A stretch of 64,000 nucleotides of DNA. Origin: Geothrix sp. SG200 (lineage in GTDB: Bacteria > Acidobacteriota > Holophagae > Holophagales > Holophagaceae). The notes under the pieces are model-generated. The model made no database searches. It was not told where the DNA came from and saw only the letters and a program-made list of their open reading frames with translations. The translations under genes and the position numbers were made by a program. How positions within the stretch are numbered: position 1 is the first letter of the stretch; each line of letters begins with the position of its first letter. The DNA lies in assembly GCF_022808935.1 (NCBI RefSeq), contig NZ_JAKZFR010000002.1, forward strand, positions 310,001 to 374,000, written 5' to 3'. Of this stretch, positions 25,450 through 34,301 are shown in pieces.

Positions 25450-26679
25450 CTACCGGATCTGCGGCGGCTGTCCATCCCAAAGGCGCAGGGGCGCGGTGCG
25501 GGAGGCGTCGCAGGGTCGGTCGGTGAGGTCGGTGGCCAGGCGGTCCATGAGGGCGCGGGCGGTGGTGAGCTTGCCGCCGAGCACCAGGGTGAGGTTCCTG
25601 AACTGAGCGTGGCGCTCGAGCACGGCCTCCCGGCTGAGGTGGGTCGTGGCGCCCCGGGCCGCCACCAGCGGTCGCACGCCCAACTCCTCGGCCCGCACGG
25701 TCATCTCGCGCCAGGGGAGGATGGGCAGGTTGGCCTCCAGGGCCCCGAACAGCTCCTCCCGCTCGGCTTCCAGGATGGGCGCCCAGCCGTCCGCCACCTC
25801 CCGTTCCGTCGTGCCCACCTGGAGCATGCCGTCCCGGGGGATCACGAAGAGGATGCGGCCCTTGGGCCGGCGGATGGCCCAGGGGCGCTCGCAGCCGGGC
25901 ACCGCGTCGAACCAGAGGTGGATCCCGGCCGACAGGCGCAGGCGCTTCCGCGTCTCGCCGAACCAGCGCGCCATGGCGCCGTCCGTCCAGGGCCCCAGGG
26001 CGAACACCCAGCGGCGGGCCGCGAGCTGGCGCAGGGACCCGTCCCGGCGATCCACGAGGTGGAGCTGCTTCAGGCCGTCGCTGTCCTGCTCGAACCGCTC
26101 CGCCTCGTGGAAATCCAGGGTCAATGCCTCGCTGGAGGCCGCCAGGTCCTTCGTCAGGTCCCGGTCCCAGGTCATGAGGTCCGCGTAGGCCGTGGCCCCG
26201 CGGAAGGGACCGAGGGTGGCCCGCGGATCGATCAGGAAGTCCGGCCTGGGCACGCGGCCGAGGCGCAGGTCCGCGGGCCAGCCGGGCCGCTCGGAGCCCC
26301 AGAAGTCGTAGAGGCCGATGCCCACACGGTGGGCGAGTCCTTCGAGCCGCGTCCGGTGGGGCATCCAGAAGGCCTCCCAGCGGCAGCGGCGGGGCGCGAT
26401 GCGGGCCCAGGTCGCGCGCTCGGCCAGGCCCTCGCGCATCTGGCGGATGTCTCCCGTGAGCATGTAGCGGATGCCGCCGTGCAGGAGCTGGCTGGACCAC
26501 TGGCTGGTGCCGCCGCCCACCTCGCCCCGGTCCACGAGGGCGCAGGACACGCCGCGGAGCGTCAACTCCCGGGCCAGGGCCGCGCCGTGGATGCCGGCGC
26601 CCAGGATGGCCACCTCGGCCTCCAGGCGGGCGGGGAGGGAACAGGATCCCTGCGGTGGGGCGGGCCAGGCCATGTCCAT
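25450..26679 (-). CDS. FAD-dependent oxidoreductase, glycerol-3-phosphate dehydrogenase-like
   Basis: This 409-residue flavoprotein has an N-terminal Rossmann motif (VAILGAGIHGAALARELTLRG) and GlpD-like blocks (TSQWSSQLLHGGIRYM, RRWVFALGPWTDG, FVIPRDGMLQVGTTE, GGKLTTARALMDRLA). GlpD oxidises glycerol-3-phosphate to DHAP with quinone as acceptor. It is about 100 residues shorter than E. coli GlpD and lacks the C-terminal DAO_C domain, so substrate may differ. ATG 26679 follows GAGG. It diverges from an MFS carrier, possibly its substrate importer. Confidence 0.75.
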   Translation of the reverse strand: MDMAWPAPPQGSCSLPARLEAEVAILGAGIHGAALARELTLRGVSCALVDRGEVGGGTSQWSSQLLHGGIRYMLTGDIRQMREGLAERATWARIAPRRCRWEAFWMPHRTRLEGLAHRVGIGLYDFWGSERPGWPADLRLGRVPRPDFLIDPRATLGPFRGATAYADLMTWDRDLTKDLAASSEALTLDFHEAERFEQDSDGLKQLHLVDRRDGSLRQLAARRWVFALGPWTDGAMARWFGETRKRLRLSAGIHLWFDAVPGCERPWAIRRPKGRILFVIPRDGMLQVGTTEREVADGWAPILEAEREELFGALEANLPILPWREMTVRAEELGVRPLVAARGATTHLSREAVLERHAQFRNLTLVLGGKLTTARALMDRLATDLTDRPCDASRTAPLRLWDGQPPQIR

Positions 26680-26730
26680 GATCACCTCGGAAGCAGTGTG
26701 CCGGGATTCCACCAGGATTCGTATGGTTCA

Positions 26731-27963
26731 ATGGCCTCCATGACCCAGTCGAGACTCCGCGCCATCCTGAACCTCACGGTCCTCGTGGCCGCCCTGGGGT
26801 ACTTCGTCGACATGTTCGACCTGCTGCTCTTCCCCATCGTGCGCCAGCCCAGCCTCACGGCCCTGGGCGTGCCCCAGGGCGACGCGCAGGTCTCGGCCAC
26901 CTTCCTGCTGCTCAACGCGCAGATGGTGGGCATGCTGCTGGGCGGCATCCTCTGGGGCGTGTTGGGGGACAAGAAGGGACGGCTGAGTACCCTGTTCGGC
27001 AGCATCGCCCTCTACTCCGTGGCCAACATCGCCAACGCCTTCGTCCACGGCATCCCCGCCTACGCGGTCTGGCGCTTCCTGGCGGGCCTCGGGCTGGCGG
27101 GCGAGCTGGGCGCCGCGGTCACCCTGGTGAGCGAGATCCTGCCCACGGACCTGCGGGCCTACGGCACGGCCATCGTGGCGGGCGTGGGGATCTTCGGGAC
27201 CGTGACCGCCAGCCTGGTGGGGAAGTACCTGCCCTGGCGCGTGGCCTACCTGGCCGGAGGCGGCCTGGGCCTGCTGCTGCTGGCCACCCGCTTCGGACTG
27301 CGGGAGAGCGGCATGTTCCGCGACCTGGGGCACCAGAACGTCAAGCGCGGCGACTTCTTCAGCCTCTTCACGAAGGGCGAGCGGTTCCTGCGCTACCTGC
27401 GCTGCATCCTCATCGGGCTGCCCACCTGGTTCGTAGTGGCCATCCTCATCACCTCCGCGCCGGAGTTCGCCCCCAAGGTCGGGGTGACGGGCCCGGTGAG
27501 CGCGGGCACGGCAGTGGCCTTCTGCTACAGCGGCATCACCCTGGGCAGCCTGGCCTCGGGCATCCTCAGCCAGGTGTGGGGCAGCCGGAAGAAGGTGGTG
27601 CTGCTCTTCATCCTCGGGGCCCTGGCCGGAGTGGCCGTCTACCTCACCCTGCACGGCCTCACGCCGGCGGCCTTCTACGCCCTGGCCGGCTTCCTGGGCC
27701 TGGCCACGGGCTACTGGGCGGTCTTCGTCACCATCGCCGCCGAGCAGTTCGGCACCAACCTCCGCTCCACCGTGGCCACCACCGTGCCCAACTTCGTGCG
27801 GGGCGCCGTGCCCCTCATCACGAGCAGCTTCGTCATGCTGCGGGGCCACCTCGGCTACATCGGCTCCGCCTGGACCGTGGGCGGCGTCTGCTTCGCCCTG
27901 GCCCTGATCTCCCTGTGGGGCATGGCCGAGACCCACGGGCGGGACCTGGATTTCGTGGAATAG
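26731..27963 (+). CDS. MFS metabolite transporter
   Basis: This 410-residue carrier has 12 spans. The motif between helices 2 and 3 (GVLGDKKGRLSTL) and the helix 4-5 region (RFLAGLGLAGELGAAVTLVSEILP) match the metabolite:H+ symporter branch (ShiA/MhpT-like) of the major facilitator superfamily. The start could be ATG 26731 or 26740. It shares a 51-bp divergent promoter region with the FAD dehydrogenase. The solute is unknown; an organic acid or polyol phosphate would fit the neighbour. Confidence 0.8.
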   Translation: MASMTQSRLRAILNLTVLVAALGYFVDMFDLLLFPIVRQPSLTALGVPQGDAQVSATFLLLNAQMVGMLLGGILWGVLGDKKGRLSTLFGSIALYSVANIANAFVHGIPAYAVWRFLAGLGLAGELGAAVTLVSEILPTDLRAYGTAIVAGVGIFGTVTASLVGKYLPWRVAYLAGGGLGLLLLATRFGLRESGMFRDLGHQNVKRGDFFSLFTKGERFLRYLRCILIGLPTWFVVAILITSAPEFAPKVGVTGPVSAGTAVAFCYSGITLGSLASGILSQVWGSRKKVVLLFILGALAGVAVYLTLHGLTPAAFYALAGFLGLATGYWAVFVTIAAEQFGTNLRSTVATTVPNFVRGAVPLITSSFVMLRGHLGYIGSAWTVGGVCFALALISLWGMAETHGRDLDFVE

Positions 27964-28116
27964 GCCAGCGGGCCTAATAGACCGCGTCGGCGCCACCATC
28001 GCGAAGCGGATGCGGGTCGCGAGTGGAGGCTGCGCGGCAGCCTCCCGAGAGGGGCCCCCGCACCGTTGAGCATCACCTGGCCAGCGGGCCTAGTAGACCG
28101 CGTCGGCACCACCATC
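27963..28116. repeat. Duplicated 3' end of the SDR gene with a hairpin between copies
   Basis: The 38 bases 27963-28000 recur at 28079-28116 with two differences. The second copy is the genuine end of the minus-strand SDR gene. The first copy would also encode DGGADAVY and a stop, and both differences are synonymous. The 78-base interval contains a perfect hairpin (GAGGCTGC-GCG-GCAGCCTC, 28026-28044) and a GGGGCCCC palindrome. This resembles a remnant of a tandem gene duplication or a repeat-mediated copy of the gene end. Confidence 0.85.
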
Positions 28117-28818
28117 AATCGGAATCACACATCCCGTCGTCCACCCGCTCTCGCCACCCAGCAGGTGCGCCGCCAGCGCAGCCACTTCAGTCTCGGTGCC
28201 CAGGCGCTTCAGGGGATTCACGGCCGACAGCGCGGCCAGGTCGCCCTCGGGATCCGAGCTCGCGGCCAGGCGGGCATCCACCATGTCCGTGCGCACCGGG
28301 CCCGGGGCGATGGCGTTGCAGCGGATGCGCCGGGGCGCCCACTCCAGGGCCAGCACCTTGGCGAGCATGTGGACCCCGGCCTTGGCCACGCTATACGCCG
28401 CGCTGTCCGGGATGGCCCGGAGGCCGATGTTGGAGCCCACCAGCACCACGCTGCCGCCATCTTTCAGGCGGGGGCCGAGATGGTGGGCCATGAGCCAGGG
28501 GCCCCGGAGGTTCACCGCGATCGCGGCATCGAAATCGGCCACCGGCGTCGATTCCACGGAGCCCAGCAGCAGTCCGCCCGCGTTCAGGAACATCCCGTCC
28601 AGCTCCGGGCACTCGCGGGCGAAGGCGGCCACGGCTGCGTCGTCGCTGTGATCCAGGACCACGTGGACCGCGTCGGGAAGCGTCTCCCGCAGCGTGTTCA
28701 GGCGCCGGCCCGCCAGGATCAGGTCCGCGCCTCGGTCCCGGAAGAGGCGTGCCGCCGCGCGTCCGATGCCGCTGCCGGCGCCGGTGACGAGGAGGTGCCG
28801 CCCCTGGAGGGCGCTCAT
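28090..28818 (-). CDS. Short-chain dehydrogenase/reductase
   Basis: This 242-residue SDR has the cofactor motif TGAGSGIG, the NAG motif (FLNAGGLLLGSVES), a catalytic Ser in VGSNIGL, and YSVAKAG holding the catalytic Tyr and Lys. The Arg in LAGRRLN after beta-2 suggests NADP(H). The C-terminus CVIPIDGGADAVY is typical of classical SDRs. It overlaps the DUF502 gene by four bases (ATGA) and ends the pgsA operon. Substrate unknown. Confidence 0.88.
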   Translation of the reverse strand: MSALQGRHLLVTGAGSGIGRAAARLFRDRGADLILAGRRLNTLRETLPDAVHVVLDHSDDAAVAAFARECPELDGMFLNAGGLLLGSVESTPVADFDAAIAVNLRGPWLMAHHLGPRLKDGGSVVLVGSNIGLRAIPDSAAYSVAKAGVHMLAKVLALEWAPRRIRCNAIAPGPVRTDMVDARLAASSDPEGDLAALSAVNPLKRLGTETEVAALAAHLLGGESGWTTGCVIPIDGGADAVY

Positions 28819-29453
28819 GGCTTCCCCGGCACCCGGAAGGAGCCCGTGCCCGGACGGGGCGGGGTCACCACCCCGCCGCTGATGGCCCAGGTCAGGGCCT
28901 GGTCGGCGCTGAGGTCCGCCGGCTGCACCTTGGAGGCCTCGATCATCACCACATAGCCCGAGGTGGGGTTGGGAGCGGTGGGGATGTAGACCGCGATCAG
29001 GTTCTGCCCCCCGGGGATGGCCCAGGAGCAGTCCCGGCTGGCCACGAAGCCGAGGGTGTGGGACCCGGGATGGGGCCACTCCACAATCACCACTTCCTTG
29101 AAGCTGCCTCCCTGCCCCGACTGGATGGCGCCCATGAGCTGCCGGGTGGCGCCGTAGACGGTCTTCACCACGGGAAGGGACATCATCAGCTCGTCCATCC
29201 AGCCCAGCAGCTGGCGGCCCATGAAGTTGCCCATCAGGGCGCCCACCACCACCAGCAGCAGGATGGTGACCAGGGCGGAAAGCGCGGCCAGCGCCCAGGT
29301 GGGCGGGTCCGGCATGTGAGTCAGGTGGGCCACCCAGGTGAGCGGTTCGCGCGAGATGCCCACCAGGGCCGTGAAGATGCCCTTGAGAATCCAGAGCGTC
29401 ACGACGAGGGGCAGCAAGGTGAAGAGGCCAGCGAGAAGATACTTGCGGATCAT
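28815..29453 (-). CDS. DUF502 family membrane protein
   Basis: This 212-residue protein has two N-terminal spans (FTLLPLVVTLWILKGIF and LSALVTILLLVVVGALMGNF) and then the DUF502 cytosolic beta domain (VKTVYGATRQLMGAI, FVASRDC, VYIPTAPNPTSGYVVMI). The function is not established; plant members (COV1-like) are linked to membrane trafficking. Here it starts immediately after the pgsA stop (TGAATG), suggesting a role in envelope lipid or membrane processes. Confidence 0.88.
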   Translation of the reverse strand: MIRKYLLAGLFTLLPLVVTLWILKGIFTALVGISREPLTWVAHLTHMPDPPTWALAALSALVTILLLVVVGALMGNFMGRQLLGWMDELMMSLPVVKTVYGATRQLMGAIQSGQGGSFKEVVIVEWPHPGSHTLGFVASRDCSWAIPGGQNLIAVYIPTAPNPTSGYVVMIEASKVQPADLSADQALTWAISGGVVTPPRPGTGSFRVPGKP

Positions 29454-30107
29454 TCAGTGTCCTTCGGTGTCCTTGTTTCCGGTCAGGCGGCCATCCTCGG
29501 CCATGATGCTGGGGCCCACCACCTTCCAGAAGCCGTGGAAGTAGGAGATGGCGCTCCAGATGGCGAGGATGACGGCGCCCCACAGGAGCAACACGCCCAT
29601 GCCCCAGAAGAAGCTGTAGGGCCGGTTGAGCTGGATGAAGAGGTGGAAGATGTCCTTGTGGGTCCATTCGTAGAGCCAGTAGTCGAGCCTGGGACCGAGG
29701 ATGAGGCAGGAGATGGCGGCCACCTGGAAGCCCATTTTCCACTTGCCGATGGTGCCGGCCGGAATGGTCATGCCCTCCTCGCTGGCGATCCCCCGCAGGC
29801 CCGTCACGGCGAACTCCCGGGCCAGGATGATGAAGGTCATCCAGGCCGGCGCCAGGTTCAGCTCCACCAGGGAGATCAGGGCCCCGGACACCAGCAGCTT
29901 GTCCGCCAGCGGATCCAGCAGCTTGCCGAGGGTGGTCACCTGCTTCCAGCGCCGGGCGAAGTAGCCGTCCAGGGCGTCGGTGATGGAGGCCGCCCAGAAC
30001 ACCAGCACGCCGATGACCTCGTGGTTCGTCACCTTGGTCATGAGCACCACGACCAGGACAGGGACCATGAGGATCCGCGCGAGCGACAGGACGTTGGGCA
30101 GGTTCAT
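29454..30107 (-). CDS. pgsA: CDP-diacylglycerol-glycerol-3-phosphate 3-phosphatidyltransferase
   Basis: This 217-residue integral membrane enzyme makes phosphatidylglycerol-phosphate from CDP-diacylglycerol and glycerol-3-phosphate. The CDP-alcohol phosphotransferase signature is intact: DALDGYFAR, then G and two Asp residues in GKLLDPLADK. NLPNVLSLARI at the N-terminus is PgsA-like. A C-terminal extension of some 35 residues (after WSAISYF) exceeds the usual length. It is the first gene of pgsA-DUF502-SDR. Confidence 0.92.
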   Translation of the reverse strand: MNLPNVLSLARILMVPVLVVVLMTKVTNHEVIGVLVFWAASITDALDGYFARRWKQVTTLGKLLDPLADKLLVSGALISLVELNLAPAWMTFIILAREFAVTGLRGIASEEGMTIPAGTIGKWKMGFQVAAISCLILGPRLDYWLYEWTHKDIFHLFIQLNRPYSFFWGMGVLLLWGAVILAIWSAISYFHGFWKVVGPSIMAEDGRLTGNKDTEGH

Positions 30108-30229
30108 GGCGGGCGTTCGGCTCCACATCCAGCCTACCGCCTTTTCCGGTGGGAGCCGCCGTGCAGGCCCGGAAGGCCGTGACATCCGGAGATCCGGGGG
30201 CGAGGATATCCCCGGGAGGAGACCGCCGC

Positions 30230-31174
30230 GTGCCAGTCGAACAGCCGGAACCGCTGGCATTCAGGGCCTGGCTTCGATCCGAGGCCCTGGCCGCCGGGTT
30301 CGCCCGGGCGGGGTTCGCCGCCTGCGGCCCCTTCCGGGACGAGGAAGGGCATCTCCACGCCTGGTTCCAGGAAGACCGGGGTGCCCTGCTTCCCTACCTG
30401 GACCCGGCCACGCTCCTGGACCCGATGGCCCTCTGGCCCCAGGCCCGCACGGCCCTGGTGGGCTTCTTCCCCTATGCCCGGCCCAACGCCGTCCCCGGCG
30501 CGGCTCCCGGCAGCCTCAGGCTCAGCCGCTACCTCTGGGGCCCCGACTACCACATGATCCTCAAGCCCCGCCTGGCTCGGCTGCTGGAAGCGGCCCAATC
30601 CCGCTGGCCGGGCCTGGAGGGCCGGGTCTGCGTGGACACGGCCCCCCTGCTGGAGCGCCAGCTGGCGGCCCGGGCGGGCCTGGGTTGGCAGGGGAAGCAC
30701 ACCCTCCTCATCGCGGAGAAGGACGGCTCCTGGGGCTTCCTGGGGGCGCTGCTGCTGTCCGTGGAGCTGCCCCCGGACGAGCCCTTTGGAACCCAGCAAT
30801 GCGGAACCTGCACCGCCTGCCTGGAGGCCTGCCCCAGCCAGGCTCTCTCGCCCTTCCGCCTGGACCCGGCCCGCTGCCTCACCACCTACACCATCGAGAC
30901 CGAGACCGAGCCGCCCCCGGACATCGCCGCCGCCCTGGCTTCGAGCCGCTGGGCGGCGGGCTGCGACGCCTGCCAGGAGGTCTGCCCCTGGAACCGGGCC
31001 CCGGTCTGGGGCGATCCGGCCCTCTGGGGCGGCCCCAGCCCTCTGCACACCCGCCCGGCGGAGGACCTCCCCCGGGGCGCCGCCCAGTGGCGGAAACTCA
31101 CCCGGCGGACCGCCCTGAGGCGCGTGAGGGACCGCCACTGGCGGGCGACCCTGGCCAGAATTCTGAACCCGTGA
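30230..31174 (+). CDS. queG: Epoxyqueuosine reductase
   Basis: This 314-residue cobalamin-dependent enzyme carries out the last step of queuosine synthesis in tRNA. The two [4Fe-4S] motifs CGTCTACLEACP and CDACQEVCPWN, the family motif FFPYARPN and GWQGKHTLLI are present. It is somewhat shorter than E. coli QueG because it lacks the C-terminal HEAT-like part. Start GTG 30230 follows GGGAGGAG; the in-frame extension upstream has no ribosome site. Confidence 0.92.
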   Translation: MPVEQPEPLAFRAWLRSEALAAGFARAGFAACGPFRDEEGHLHAWFQEDRGALLPYLDPATLLDPMALWPQARTALVGFFPYARPNAVPGAAPGSLRLSRYLWGPDYHMILKPRLARLLEAAQSRWPGLEGRVCVDTAPLLERQLAARAGLGWQGKHTLLIAEKDGSWGFLGALLLSVELPPDEPFGTQQCGTCTACLEACPSQALSPFRLDPARCLTTYTIETETEPPPDIAAALASSRWAAGCDACQEVCPWNRAPVWGDPALWGGPSPLHTRPAEDLPRGAAQWRKLTRRTALRRVRDRHWRATLARILNP

Positions 31175-31181
31175 ATTTTCA

Positions 31182-31211
31182 TTGGTAATGCTTGGCTTTT
31201 TTTCCTATAAA
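31182..31211 (+). promoter_or_regulatory. Candidate sigma-70 promoter of speA
   Basis: TTGGTA (31182-31187) and TATAAA (31206-31211) are separated by 18 bases in an AT-rich stretch that contrasts with the surrounding GC-rich DNA. Transcription would start about 40 bases upstream of the speA ATG. Confidence 0.6.
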
Positions 31212-31260
31212 CAAACTTCCGGCCGAAGGTGGCCGCCCCGGATTTGAGGAGGCACCTCGG

Positions 31261-33156
31261 ATGCCCATGAAGCACTGGACGGTCCAGGACGCCGCGACCC
31301 TGTACGGCGTGAAGGAGTGGGGGAACGGCTACTTCGGCATCAATGCCAAGGGCCATCTGGAGATCACGCCCACCAAGGACGAGTCCCTCAGTTGCGACGT
31401 CTACGAGATCGTCCAGCACCTGAAGAAGAAGGGCATCCGCACCCCCGTGAACCTGCGCTTCCCGCAGGTGCTGGACCACCGCGTGGTGGAGGTCAACGAG
31501 GCCTTCCGGCGCGCCATCATCGAGTTCGGCTATGAGGGCGGCTACCAGGGCGTCTACCCGGTGAAGACCAACCAGACCAAGGAAGTGGTCGAGGAGATCA
31601 TCCGCTCGGGCAACAAGTACCACTACGGGCTCGAGGCCGGCTCCAAGCCCGAGCTGATCATCGCCCTCAGCCAGGACCTGCATCCCGAGGCCCTGGTGCT
31701 CTGCAACGGCTACAAGGACGAGTCCTTCATCCGCATGGCCCTGCTGGCCCGCAAGGCCGGACGCAAGGTGGTCATCACCGTCGAGAAGATGACCGAGCTG
31801 CCCCTGATCCTGAAGGTGGCCAAGGAGCTGAAGGTCGAGCCCCTCATCGGGCTCCGCGCCAAGCTGAACGCCCAGGGCAGCGGCAAGTGGGAGACCAGCG
31901 CCGGTGACCATGCGAAGTTCGGGCTGACCACCCGCGAGATCCTCGACGCCATCGAGGTGCTGGAGAAACGCGACCTGCTCGACAGCGTCATTGAGCTGCA
32001 CTTCCACATCGGCAGCCAGATCACCGACATCCGCAAGATCAAGTCGGCCATGAAGGAGGCCACCCGCATCTACGCCAAGCTGCGGAAGCTGGGCGTGCCC
32101 ATCCGCTACCTCAACGTGGGCGGCGGCCTGGGCGTGGACTACGACGGCAGCAAGACCACCTTCAGCAGCTCCATGAACTACACCATCAGCGAGTATGCGG
32201 CGGACGTGGTCTACACCACCAAGGACATCTGCACCCAGGAGCAGGTGCCCATGCCGGACCTGCTCAGCGAGTCCGGTCGCGCCATCGTGGCCTACCACGA
32301 GGTCGTCGTGGTGGACATCATCGGCCTCATCGACACCACGCACACCAAGTACACGGTGACCCTCACCGGCAACGAGCCCCAGATCCTCAAGGAGCTGGCC
32401 TACACCCGCGACAACATCTCCGTGAAGAACTTCGCCGAGATGTACCACGACGCCATCACCCAGAAGGACGAGCTGCTCACCCTCTTCAACCTGGGCTACT
32501 TGGGCCTGGAGGACCGCAGCAAGGGCGAGACGCTCTTCTGGGAAGTCTGCCGCAAGCTCTCCCGCATCCTCAGCAGCAAGAGCCTGAAGTACGTGCCCGA
32601 GGAGTTCCAGGACCTGAACAAGAGCCTGGCGGACAAGCTCATCGCCAACTTCAGCATCTTCCAGACCATGCCGGACCACTGGGCCATCGAGCAGCTCTTC
32701 CCGGTGATGCCCATCCACCGTCTGAAGGAGAAGCCCGGCCTGTCGGCCACCCTCTGCGACATCACCTGCGACAGCGACGGGAAGATGGAGAAGTTCATCG
32801 ACCTGAAGGACGTGCGCGACGAGCTCCCCTTCCACGAGCCCCGCGGTGGCGAGTCCTACTACGTGGCCTTCTTCCTGACCGGGGCCTACCAGGACATCCT
32901 GGGCATGAGGCACAACCTCTTCGGCGCCCCGAACGAAGCCCACATCGTGGTGCACGAGGACGACACCTTCAAGGTGCAGCACCTCGTCAAGGGCGACACG
33001 GTGGACCATGTGCTCCGCAGTGTCCACTACGATCCCGACGTGCTGATCCAGGGGCCCCAGACCAAGCGGAGGGCCAGCGCCAAGAGCGATGCCGCCGAAG
33101 CCCTGCGGGCGCTGCTCACCGAAGAGCGGAACCTGCACACGTATCTGGAAATTTAG
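31261..33156 (+). CDS. speA: Biosynthetic arginine decarboxylase
   Basis: This 631-residue PLP enzyme makes agmatine from arginine, the first step of the arginine route to putrescine. The PLP Lys is Lys102 in GVYPVKTNQ. Other signatures are HYGLEAGSKPEL, HFHIGSQI, NVGGGLGVDYDG and LCDITCDSDG. Length matches E. coli SpeA. ATG 31261 lies eight bases after GAGGAGG. No agmatinase or agmatine deiminase gene is nearby. Confidence 0.96.
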   Translation: MPMKHWTVQDAATLYGVKEWGNGYFGINAKGHLEITPTKDESLSCDVYEIVQHLKKKGIRTPVNLRFPQVLDHRVVEVNEAFRRAIIEFGYEGGYQGVYPVKTNQTKEVVEEIIRSGNKYHYGLEAGSKPELIIALSQDLHPEALVLCNGYKDESFIRMALLARKAGRKVVITVEKMTELPLILKVAKELKVEPLIGLRAKLNAQGSGKWETSAGDHAKFGLTTREILDAIEVLEKRDLLDSVIELHFHIGSQITDIRKIKSAMKEATRIYAKLRKLGVPIRYLNVGGGLGVDYDGSKTTFSSSMNYTISEYAADVVYTTKDICTQEQVPMPDLLSESGRAIVAYHEVVVVDIIGLIDTTHTKYTVTLTGNEPQILKELAYTRDNISVKNFAEMYHDAITQKDELLTLFNLGYLGLEDRSKGETLFWEVCRKLSRILSSKSLKYVPEEFQDLNKSLADKLIANFSIFQTMPDHWAIEQLFPVMPIHRLKEKPGLSATLCDITCDSDGKMEKFIDLKDVRDELPFHEPRGGESYYVAFFLTGAYQDILGMRHNLFGAPNEAHIVVHEDDTFKVQHLVKGDTVDHVLRSVHYDPDVLIQGPQTKRRASAKSDAAEALRALLTEERNLHTYLEI

Positions 33157-33160
33157 CGGT

Positions 33161-33177
33161 CGGCTATCGGCTCTCAG
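33161..33177. repeat. Short heptanucleotide repeat between convergent stops
   Basis: The units CGGCTAT, CGGCTCT and a partial CAG follow one another between the speA and guanine-deaminase stop codons. They resemble the CAGCTNT heptads at 63218-63262, so a dispersed simple-repeat family is possible. Confidence 0.45.
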
Positions 33178-33656
33178 TAGGGGGTTCGGTCGGGCTTCTG
33201 CATCCAGGCGTGGAAGACGGGCAGGGCCTCCTCGCGGAGCAGCTGGAAGGCGGGCAGGCTGCGCGCGTCGAGAGGGAGGGCCAGCTCGCGGTAGAGCCAG
33301 TCGTCGTCGAACTGGATGGCCGCTGCGTCGGCCCTGTCGTTGGCGTACCAGACGCGGTCCAGGCGGGCCCAGTAGATGGCCGCCAGGCACATGGGGCAGG
33401 GCTCGCAGCTCGTGTAGATCTCGCACCCCCGCAGCTGGTGGGTGCCCAGGCGCCCGCAGGCCTGCCGGATGGCCACCACCTCCGCATGGGCGGTGGGGTC
33501 ATGGCCCGTCGTGACCTGGTTCCAACCCTCCCCCAGGATCTCGTCGCCCCTCACGATCACCGCGCCGAACGGTCCGCCCTCGCCCGCTTCCATGTGAATG
33601 CGGGACAAGTCGATCGCGCGTCGCATGAATCGCAGGGCACTCCCGTCTATCCTCAT
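33174..33656 (-). CDS. guaD: Guanine deaminase, CDA-superfamily type
   Basis: This 160-residue zinc deaminase has His-Ala-Glu in AHAEVVAI and the zinc cysteines in SCEPCPMCLAAIYWARLDRVWYA. PFGAVIV near the N-terminus and the C-terminal domain-swapped tail (FHAWMQKPDRTPY) match the GuaD form of B. subtilis, which turns guanine into xanthine, rather than TadA. ATG 33656 follows GGGGAAG. Function: purine salvage or nitrogen release. Confidence 0.87.
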   Translation of the reverse strand: MRIDGSALRFMRRAIDLSRIHMEAGEGGPFGAVIVRGDEILGEGWNQVTTGHDPTAHAEVVAIRQACGRLGTHQLRGCEIYTSCEPCPMCLAAIYWARLDRVWYANDRADAAAIQFDDDWLYRELALPLDARSLPAFQLLREEALPVFHAWMQKPDRTPY

Positions 33657-33696
33657 CGGCTTCCCCAGAGATGGCTCCGTCCCATGTTCACCGCGT

Positions 33697-34179
33697 TCAA
33701 AGATCCCAGCGCGGTTCAGGCCGCTGCTTCCAGAGCCAGATGATGTAGTCCACGTTCTTCGCCCCGGCGCCCAGGGCCTTGAGGCGGGCCATGTTCTGGG
33801 CGCGGTGGTGCTGAGAGTGCAGGCAGACCTGGGCCAGCGCCTCTCCGACGGAGACCAGGCAGGGCGGATCCGGGAACCACGGCACCCGCACGACGCGGGC
33901 CAGAGAGGCCTCATCGAGGCCCCGACCCAGCGCCCGGAAGGCCTCGTGGGCCGAACGGCACCGGCGCAGCAGGTCCGGGAAGGCACCCACGGCCGGCTCC
34001 TCCGATGGCGGCGTTCCGCCTTTGAGGATGTCCAGGAAGGCCTCCTGGACATCCACCTGATGGCTGGTCCTGGTCCGCAGCTCGGGATCCTCCGTGAGAC
34101 CCGATTTGCCCCAGGCATGGAAGAACATCGCATCCGCCCAGGCCTGGTGGCCAAGCAGATCTCTCAGTAGGCCGGTCAT
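33697..34179 (-). CDS. DinB/YfiT-like four-helix-bundle protein
   Basis: This 160-residue helical protein has the DinB-superfamily layout: HQAWADAMFF near the N-terminus and the paired-His motif CLHSQHHRAQNMARL near the C-terminus, which with an earlier His can bind a divalent metal. Members act as thiol-dependent S-transferases or are uncharacterised. Start could be ATG 34179 or GTG 34185. It precedes guaD on the same strand after a 40-bp gap. Confidence 0.75.
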   Translation of the reverse strand: MTGLLRDLLGHQAWADAMFFHAWGKSGLTEDPELRTRTSHQVDVQEAFLDILKGGTPPSEEPAVGAFPDLLRRCRSAHEAFRALGRGLDEASLARVVRVPWFPDPPCLVSVGEALAQVCLHSQHHRAQNMARLKALGAGAKNVDYIIWLWKQRPEPRWDL

Positions 34180-34301
34180 GGGCACCCCCCGGGCACTGGC
34201 CGATCATAGCGGAAGCACCCTACCCCAGGTCACCGCTCCGCCCGGATCCCAATCGTCGGAGAATGGGGACCAGACCATCACCATTCCAACGGGGGAGCGA
34301 C

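Noticed and set aside
30886-33426. Very long minus-strand open frame opposite speA
   Set aside because: It has no ribosome site, low-complexity Gly/Leu/Val-rich translation and lies fully antisense to a clear arginine decarboxylase; it is a GC-rich shadow frame.
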